A DNA stretch of 64,000 nt from Dipteris shenzhenensis. Taxonomy: Eukaryota > Polypodiophyta > Polypodiopsida > Gleicheniales. The stretch lies in NCBI GenBank assembly GCA_047967505.1, contig CM106539.1; one strand, written 5' to 3'. Both the position numbers and the translations under genes were made by a program. The notes beneath the pieces were generated by a model, which saw nothing but the letters and a program-made list of their open reading frames with translations, was not told where the DNA came from and ran no database searches. Shown here piece after piece: positions 56,011 to 64,000 of the stretch (positions are counted from its first letter, which is position 1; every line of letters starts with the position of its first letter).

Positions 56011-59004
56011 ACATAATGGGGGTATAGGACCTAGAAAGATGGGGAGGGGGGGGGTGGAGAAACTTGCCACAAAGAGAACACACGCTCATTCAAAGCAGTT
56101 TTGGGCTCATGTGGGGGATGTGCACATAGAAGGAGGTTCAAACATGGGTTAAGGGGGGGGGATCATTTGGATGGTCCCTAGTGTAAGGGGAACAACTAGT
56201 AGCAGCTCTTTGTAGGCCTTCCCACCATCCACCTCAATATGCCCTTTCCCAACACATTCTAGCACTCTTATTGGTACACCTCAAATCCCTCTCTAATCCC
56301 TAAAAATTAGAAAACACAAATTTGAGGCCCTTTTGAGATTCCATTTCTCCCCTAATGTTACTCCACGAGCATACAACCATTTCAAACATGACGCAGAGCT
56401 TGAGATGCCATTTATTGTTGGCCCACAATTTTCTCTAGGCCATTAGATCTTCACAATATCTAAGGGGGGCTGCCCTTGGTCAATCTTGTAGCAATAATTT
56501 ATACAAGATCTAAGGGCTACCCTTCATTGTAGGTGGTCAGGGACCCACTAGTCACAATGACCTTGACACATGGCCCTTTCTCGCTCCATGGCCTCCCACA
56601 TGATCCTTACAAGTTGTGGTCAAATGGTAAATCTCATCCTTCATTAAGGGGTTGATAGCTCTTCATCTCTATACAATGGAGGATATCCTTGTACTTTGTA
56701 TGGCTAAAAATCAATAGGCTAAGGCTTTTTTCTGGTATGTTCCTACTTTTTGGTTTTTGAGTCTCTTTTTCATATCATAGTCTTGCCTTATGTTCTCCAT
56801 ACTCTTTTGGTTTGCATTCCTAGCCTTCTTATCATGGTATCTGAGCAATCAGTCGAACCATGGTGGAGGACATTATTTGTTAGCCTTCAGCTTATTTTGA
56901 GCTACTTTAATTTCGACCAATCCTCTCTTTCCTTGAGAATAGACCATTTTTTGCCTTGCTAATGGTCTTAAAAAAGGGTGGGGTTTTCAAGGGTATATTG
57001 GGAAAATGGAGTGTCTAACATTATTGGAGTGCTTGGTTAGGGGTTATTAGTTTGTTTTTTCCCTACACCTCTACCTTGCTATGCTTGGATGAAGATGGTT
57101 CTACTATGGTGGTTTGACTAGGTCATGTTGGCTAGTTCTTTTTTTCACCTTCAATTTTTTGGGAGAACCTCCACTTACGTTGGCTCCACCTTGTTGTGTG
57201 AAATGGCAGACGGGTCTGTTATAGGGTCTCCATAGTGCCTCTACCTTGCTATGCTCAAATGGAAGATGGGTCTCTTGCTATGGTGATTCTTGGTTGTCCA
57301 ATTCTTTTATTTTGTTGTGACTATCGAGAGGAGAATGAAGTGTCTCCTCTTTCATGTGCATTGTCAAGGGTGTGTTAGCATGTTATTGCTTTTGTGATAT
57401 TGGTAGGCCTAGAGGCGCTTTGATAGACTGGATCTTCCCTTCTTTGGTGATGACTAGGAGGTGGCTTGATAAACTGAATCTTCCCTTATTTGGTGACACT
57501 GTGTTGGCAAATGGGGTTTCTATGTGGTCTCATGTTGTGTATGGTATGGTTTGGTGGCATGTCGATAGGTGCAGTAGCTATGGCAAACTTTGAGGGGCAT
57601 GTTAATAGGTTCCGTAGCTGTGAAAGATTTTGGAGGTCATGCTCCAGTACATTGATTGTGTGCTCTTGTGATGCTATGTCGGCACTTGTAGAAGAGTCTA
57701 GAGGTTCTATTGGTTCAAGAGGTCTTTCAAGGATAGAGTATGCTATTTGGATTTCTTGTTGATGGTCTCCCTTGCTTTTCTATTTTCTATATAAGGATAG
57801 ATATAAGAGTGTGTTGCATTCAAAGTGGGGATGGGTTCCAATTTCCTATGATGAGTGCCTTAGATGTTGACATGGTGGAGATGCACTAATGTTTATGATA
57901 TGTTTGTTGGTTTTTGAAAGTTGTGCTACTACATAGAAACCCCAACATTTTTTTTATGATATTGCCCTTACATTTGTATGTAAATGTCATGGCATTACTA
58001 TGTTCTAGGCTTTAGTGTAAGCTGTAGGTCTTAAAGTTTGCAATGAGCGTGCTGCATAAGTAGTTCCTTATATAGATTTCATTTTATGTGTCTTTTATTG
58101 TAGATGGTTGCCATGTTTTCTTCCCACATAGGGCTTTGTTGGTCAACCTCACTACCTTGCAATGGGGTAGTATTGAGCAGCAACATGCTTCTAGCATGCT
58201 CATACTTAGCATCTATCGCTCCCCATGTCCCAGAAACATCCCCTATTCTCCTCTTTTGGTGGACCTAGTTCACACTACATGAATCATAACACTCCTCTTT
58301 TATGTAGTAAATTATGTGGATGCGGGTGCTAAATATGCAGTGTATCTTTGCTTCGGAAGGTCAAACTAGTGATATACATTTACGTAGTGAGTTGTTACAA
58401 TGATTTTATGAAAGGGAAAATTTATTGTTTAGATTAAAGTGTAGCCGTGCTTTATGCCCACATTTTCCTTGTAGAAGAAACAACATAATGTTAATTCCCA
58501 CGAGGGATTTCAATGCTATTAGATGAATAAATTTATATTTTAGAAGTAAATTCGTGACTTTCATGAAGACATTCAAAATTTTAAACTTATGTTCCTTATT
58601 GTATCTGTTACATGGGAGAATTGTAGGCTCTTGATGTTATAGATCTAAACACTATTGTAGTTAACATTTCAAATTATTGGCATATTGAAGTATCTCATTT
58701 TTTGCATGCAATAATATTACATGTTTCTCAAAGGCATTCAAGTATTAAATTCTATATTTGTAACCTTGTAATTCTTGTAAACCATTTCCACGTTGTAGTC
58801 CAATTCCAAGGTGGGATTACTCGGGTGCGCTTTTTTGGTGAGCATCTGTGTATTGATGTTGCAACCTTCAAACTACTGCCTCTATTATCCTCACTTTTGC
58901 CTCCTTGCAAAGTGGTCTCTCTTCTCCTTCTGACAGCATTCTTGTGGAGTGTCTCTCTTCTTCATGGCCTCCTTCCAGATTCATCCCAGAAACGAAACCA
59001 AAAA
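56011..59004. other. About 3 kb without a recognisable gene or repeat
   Basis: Small frames of 60-100 codons are present on both strands, but none has splice support or family motifs. A short repeated phrase (CTACCTTGCTATGC) occurs at about 57070 and 57240. Confidence 0.5.
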
Positions 59005-59216
59005 TGTTAAGCCAAAATGCACTAGGGTATCTACATGGCATTGGAAGACATATATGTGGGGGTTAAAGGTCACTATGCCTTTACCCCGGTTATGTACAAT
59101 ACTCAAAAACATATATAAAGAAGATTAGGGTGGTTCTGCACCCACCAAAACTTGTGTGGCTCTCTGTTTCCCTCTCTCCCTCTTCTGTTCTTGCTTCCGT
59201 TGAGAGCACTCTCAAC
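59005..59216 (+). repeat. Probable 5' LTR (~212 bp) of a Ty1/copia element
   Basis: It starts TGTTAAGCCAAAATGC, has a TATA-like ATATATAAAG at 59111-59120 and a pyrimidine-rich 3' part, and ends CTCTCAAC just before the primer-site sequence. The 3' end is not a canonical CA, so the boundary may be off by a few bases. The right LTR lies outside the window. Confidence 0.6.
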
Positions 59217-59228
59217 TAGTATCAGAGC
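59217..59228 (+). promoter_or_regulatory. Primer binding site variant
   Basis: TAGTATCAGAGC differs by one base from the initiator-tRNA-Met site TGGTATCAGAGC used by plant copia elements. Confidence 0.65.
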
Positions 59229-60680
59229 ACGGGTGATCTAGCTGAGCGTGCGTGAATGCTTGAAGCTCAGCAACTCTGTGGGAGGAAGGAGAAGCTCTAT
59301 GGGAAGCTTGTGGGCGACTTTACTTGCATCCGAGTGTGCAGAGACCTTGGAGGAACCTTTGGAAAAATCACTTTGGCTTTGCGAAAGGGTTTTGAGAGGT
59401 TGTTAAGTGGTTTCAAAAAAAAAAAAGTCGTTTTTTTAAGCTTTTCCCTATTCCGTTCGATGACAGGGACTTCGTATTGACTTGTAGAGGCAACTATTGC
59501 TTGCTTTTGGTATCCACTTCACTTCAGGAGCTTGGAAACACCTCCATTCTTGAATCTGGGATCATTTCATTGGATTTTTGACTCACTGTGTTAGTTTCTG
59601 CGTTTTTCTGCTCGGGTGTTGGAACTCAAGTTTGGAGCAACCATTTGCAGATCTGAGGCAGATCTGTCAGTTTCGATGGACTCAGGAGGTCCTAAAACTT
59701 CTATGTTGCTCATCATTCGCACTTCGGTGGAGTTTACAAACAGCTCTGTTTCAAAAAACGTTTTTCAGCCCGTGTGTTAGACCCAGTGATTGAGACCACG
59801 GTTTCCTAAACTGTTTGTCCCATTGCGGTCTGGACGCCCAAAAACCCCTACCTATCAGTTCTTGCGCGATTCGGTGAAGGATTTTTAGAGTTGTAGATCT
59901 CTGTGTATTCGATTTCGTCTCTCTGTTATGCATTTTTCATTCTAAGGTTTTAAAACCTTAGATTTATGCCAAATGGCAGTGGATAAGTGTTGACTCCCAT
60001 TTCTCACTCATCGGTTGGGATTTTGGAGTTCCAGCAGAAGAGAGATATTTGAAGATTTTCTTGTTGAGTCCGATTATGCAATGGCACCCATGTTTTGAGG
60101 CATCTCAGGTTCTATTTTCAATAGCGGTCATTATCGTAGGACCATGATTCCTTGAGCATAACTTATGCAGATCACTCTGGTTGCAGTTTGAGTAGTGTGC
60201 GCTCATTCGTGGTGTGTATTTGGTTGCAGTGGATGATTTATAGGCCATTTGGATGCATTGCGGTCCTTATTGGATGCGCTGATAGGCCCAAATTGCCTTG
60301 TGGGATGCTATTTTTATGGACGCTTTGCACATGGATGCTATTTTATGCTGAGGGACAGCTTTGACACATTGCAGGTGATGCACTGATAGTGCTATGCTCT
60401 CTTGAATGAGATATTATTAATGCATATGCCAGTGGACGGTGTTTATGCTTGAGTCATTTGGCACTTATTGGCATTTTGGATTGCCATTGTAGTTGGCATT
60501 TTCTTTTGGACCAGATTTGCTCATATGGATGCATAGTATATGCACATGAGTCAGATGCTTTGAGACATGAGTTTCGGTGATATTTCACTCTATTGTGGCA
60601 TACACATTTGGGTGCACTTTGTATTTGGTGTGATTCTCATTTGTATGCACTAGAATTAAAGATTTTGTTTTATTTGCATT
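59229..60680 (+). other. Untranslated leader of the copia element
   Basis: About 1.45 kb between the primer site and the gag ATG. It contains many stops in all plus frames and no recognised motif. Long leaders are common in plant copia elements. Confidence 0.55.
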
Positions 60681-63600
60681 ATGGCATCCTCTTCCATGTC
60701 TGAAAAGTAGTTTTTCAACATTAAAATGTTTGATGGGACAAACTTTTCTTTGTGGAAAGAACAGATAAGGGATGTGCTTATTCAAAAGAAGCAGATTAAA
60801 CCCTTGGCAGGGATTGAAGCTAAGCCTGCAAATATGTCTGAGGATGATTGGAATGAGTTGGATGCATTAGCAAAGTCTACTATTAGACTTCATCTTGCAG
60901 AGTCAGTTTATATCACAGTAGTAAATAAGCAGAATACGGAAGATTTGTGGAAGAAACTATGTGCTACTTATGAATAGGAAACTGCCTCTAATAAAGTTTA
61001 CCTCATGAAGAGGTTGTTTGAGCTGCAGATGAAGGAAGGGGTCTCCATTGCTTCTCACTTCAATGAATTAAATATTATTTTTAGCCAGCTTCAGGCTCAG
61101 AAGATGAATTTTGATGCGGAGACTAAGGCAATATATCTCTTATGTTCATTGCCATCCTCATGGGATACCTTCCGTACAGCTATCAGTAAATCTGCACCTG
61201 GTGGAGTACTGAAATTTGATGATGTTGTGGGTAGCTTGTTGGTCGAGGAGATTAGACGAAAGTCTATGGACGGCAACAAGCAGGATGCAGCCTTAAATGT
61301 GCGAAGGGGCAGATCACAGTTCAGGGGGAAGTCCCAAGAAAGAGGGAAGTCTCATAGCAAATCCAGGGCACGGAACATTGAGTGTTACCACTGTGGCAAG
61401 AAGGGCCATATGAAATAGGATTGCTACAAGCTGAAAAGAGAGCAAAAGGATAAGAAAAGAAATGCAAATTGGGGTGCAAATCAAAAGGAAGAGAGTCCAA
61501 GGGAGCAAAAAGGAAAAGTAAAGATGGAGGAGATCAATGCAGTCACACATGATAGTGACAATGACGTTCTCTTCATGTCTAGTTTATCTGCAGAGTTGCT
61601 TACCACTTCAGATGATGCATATTCCCAAGATTGGATTTTGGATTCTGGTGCTTCATTCCATGTTACTCCCCATAGGGAATGGTTCTCCACTTATGACAGT
61701 GGAAAGACAGGTTGTGTGCATCTTGGAAATGACTATGCATGTGACATAGTGGGAGTAGGTGACATAAAGTTTTCTTTTGCAAATGGGTCTGCATTTGTTT
61801 TGAAACATGTGAGACAGGTGCCTAAGCTGACCAAGAGTCTTATTTCAGTGGGTCAGCTAGATGATGCTGGTTTTCACACCACTTTTGGCTTTCAGAGTTG
61901 AAAAATTCAGAAGGGCTCTATGCTTTTGGCTAGGGGTGCCAAGTGTGGGACTTTGTATTTCTTACATGTATCAGGGGTATTTGATCATGTTGTTGCAATA
62001 ACCGAGCAGCCAAGCACTTCTTTGTGGCATTGCAGGTTGGGGCACATGAGCCAGAATGGAATGAAACTCTTATGCCATTTGGGTTATGTACCGCATTTGA
62101 GTTTCTCTGATTTTGAATTTTGTGAGCATTGTCTCTATGGGAAGCAGACTAAATCAGCCCATAAAAGAAGGGGAAAGAAAGAGTTTGAAAAGCTTGATTT
62201 GGTGCATTCAGACGTATGTGGTCCCATGCCTACACGGTCATTAGGCGGGGATGAATACTATGTGACATTCATGTTGATGATGCAACTAGGAAAGTGTGGG
62301 CTTATGCTATAGCTCGAAAGAGTGATGTGTTCCAAGTATTTCAGAAATGGCTAGCCTTGGTTGAGAATCAGTCAGGTAGAACACTTAAATGCCTACGGAC
62401 TGACAATGGTAGAGAGTATCTCTCTCATGACTTTCAGCATTTCTGTGATACACGTGGGATTAAGAGGGAGCTCACATCCCCTCGTACTCCAGAGCAAAAT
62501 CCAGTTGCAGAAAAGATGAACTGTACCATTCAAGAAAGGTTGCAATGCATGCTTTCCAATGCAAGTCTTTCTGGTGGTTTTTGGGCTGGGGCAATGAAGA
62601 CTGCAGTGCATGTGATCAATAGATCATCTAGTAAGAGTTTGGATGGTGGTATTCCTGAAGAGGCATGGAGTGGCAAGAAGCCCTCTTACTCTCATTTGCG
62701 TATATTTGGGTGTGAGGCATATGCACATGTTCCAAAAGAACTTCAAAAGAAGCTAGATCCTAAGTCTAGGAAATGCATCTTTCTGGGTTATGGTGAAAGT
62801 GGAGAGATGGGCTATCGTCTCTGGGATCCAGAAGCAAAGAAGATCATATGCAGCCATGATGTAGTCTTCAATGAGAAGAAGATGCATAAGGCACCCATGA
62901 GGGATGCGGAAACGAGGAGAATCACTTTCCAGGATGTGAATCCACCTGCATATGTTGATAGACAACAAGCTGTCCATGCACCAAATGTGCAAGAAATGGT
63001 ACCACCAAGTACTCCCACAGGTATACAATCAATTGTAGATGATGGATCATCTATTGATGGCAATGATGAGCCAAATGTGGCTGATATGCAGGAGGGACAG
63101 CAAGCTTTGGTTGTGAAGATGACCACAATTAGATGCATGCTTGGACTAGTGGCATCAGAGGATATGGAGCTTATGCAGATGGATGTCAAGACAGCTTTCT
63201 TGCATGGGGATTTGCATGAGGAAATTTACATGGTGCAGCCGGAAGGTTTTGAAGAAAAGGGCAAAGAGCATTTAGTTTGCAAGCTAAAGAAGAGTCTCTA
63301 TGGTCTTAAGCAAGCACCTAGAGAATGGTATCAGAAGTTTGATGCTTTGATTCGGTCCTAGGGTTTTAGAAGGAGTGAAATTGATCACTACCTCTACACT
63401 AAAAGGGCTAAGGATAATAGCCTGATAATCTTGGCACTATATGTGGATGATATTCTATTGGCTAGCAAGAATACTTATCAGCTAGATGCATTAAAGGCCA
63501 AGTTGCATGAGGCCTTTAATATGAAGGATTTGGGATTTGCAGGTCATATTCTTGGTATAAGCATCACGCGTGATCGGCTCGTGATCGGAGTAGGAAACTC

Positions 63601-64000
63601 CTTTGGCTTTCCCAAAAAGAGTATGTTACAAAAGTATTGCAGCGTTTCAATATGGAGGGGGGGAAGGCAGTGAGTACTCCATTGCCTCCATATGTGAAAC
63701 TGAGTCATACAAATAGTCCCAAATCAGATGAGGAAAGGGCCATGATGGCCAAGGTTCCTTATGCATCAGCAGTTGGGAGTCTTATGTATGCTATGATAGC
63801 TACTAGACCAGACATTGCATTTGCGGTGGGAGTTGTTAGCCGGTATATGGCTAATCCAAGAAAGAGGCATTGGGAGGCAGTTAAGTGCATCATGAGGTAC
63901 ATGAAGGGTACCAAGGAGACGTGCATCTGCTTTGGTAGAGGAGACATGCGTGTACTTGGGTACATAGATTCAGACTATGCAGGGCATGTGGATAGTAGGA
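60681..64000 (+). pseudogene. Degenerate Ty1/copia gag-pol polyprotein, cut by window end
   Basis: Gag starts at ATG 60681 with MFDGTNFSLWKEQIRDV from 60726 and a zinc knuckle CYHCGKKGHMK near 61380. The aspartic protease motif ILDSGASFHV lies near 61640. The integrase has a HHCC zinc finger (LWHCRLGHMS... CEHC), then RTDNGREYLS and WAYAIARKSD. The reverse transcriptase has MDVKTAFLHGDL and YVDDILLA, and RNase H begins YIDSDYAG at the edge. It cannot be translated whole: in-frame stops lie at 60708, 60975, 61416, 61899 and 63359, frame changes near 62275 and 63595, and the N-terminal part of the reverse transcriptase is deleted near 63115. The order protease-integrase-reverse transcriptase is diagnostic for Ty1/copia. 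Confidence 0.92.

Overview
This window is nuclear DNA of a land plant. The evidence is GT-AG introns up to 6.4 kb long, a spliced plant-type WD40 gene, Ty1/copia elements primed by initiator-tRNA-Met sites (TGGTATCAGAGC and variants), long CT/GA microsatellites and a ~182 bp satellite. The mix of nested LTR elements with a DUF7869-like gene suggests a seed-free plant such as a fern, but nothing here proves the lineage. Most listed open frames lie in repeats and are not genes.

Left third (1-28.7 kb). The one clear host gene is on the minus strand: an IPI3/WDR18/RID3-type WD40 protein (pre-rRNA processing) in eight phase-consistent exons from 15319 to 5918, about 448 codons. Its fourth intron (7899-14306) holds a solo LTR (8161-9384, 5-bp target duplication) and a 2 kb LTR element with unusual TA...TA ends (9796-11816). 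Parts of the gene and of this intron are duplicated at 1-540, 17381-18847 and 18848-22640. Two copies of a decayed minus-strand copia remnant (2336-4262, 22650-25227) and a short non-autonomous LTR element (25228-27377) fill the rest.

Middle (28.7-50.6 kb). This is the most interesting part. A perfect 26-bp inverted repeat (28743-28768 and 50616-50641) flanked by the 4-bp direct repeat ATAG bounds a 21.9 kb unit. The unit appears to split a small copia-type LTR whose two halves lie outside it in the same orientation. Inside are: an intact ~1156-aa plus-strand gene with a DUF7869-like, RNase H/DDE-like core; a decayed minus-strand composite gene with a ParB-like domain, an amino-methyltransferase-like region, an acidic linker, three tandem Ulp1-like (C48) modules and Glu-rich repeats; a small coiled-coil ORF; CT microsatellites; and a 5.8 kb satellite array directly upstream of the plus-strand gene. 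I read this as a large DNA transposon that may be undescribed. The boundaries are seen in the sequence; the transposon interpretation is inference.

Right third (50.6-64 kb). This holds minisatellites, a stray satellite monomer, a decayed minus-strand retrotransposon gag (53.3-54.6 kb), a diverged tandem duplication (55.6-56.0 kb), about 3 kb with nothing recognisable, and then the 5' LTR, leader and degenerate gag-pol of a Ty1/copia element that runs off the right edge.
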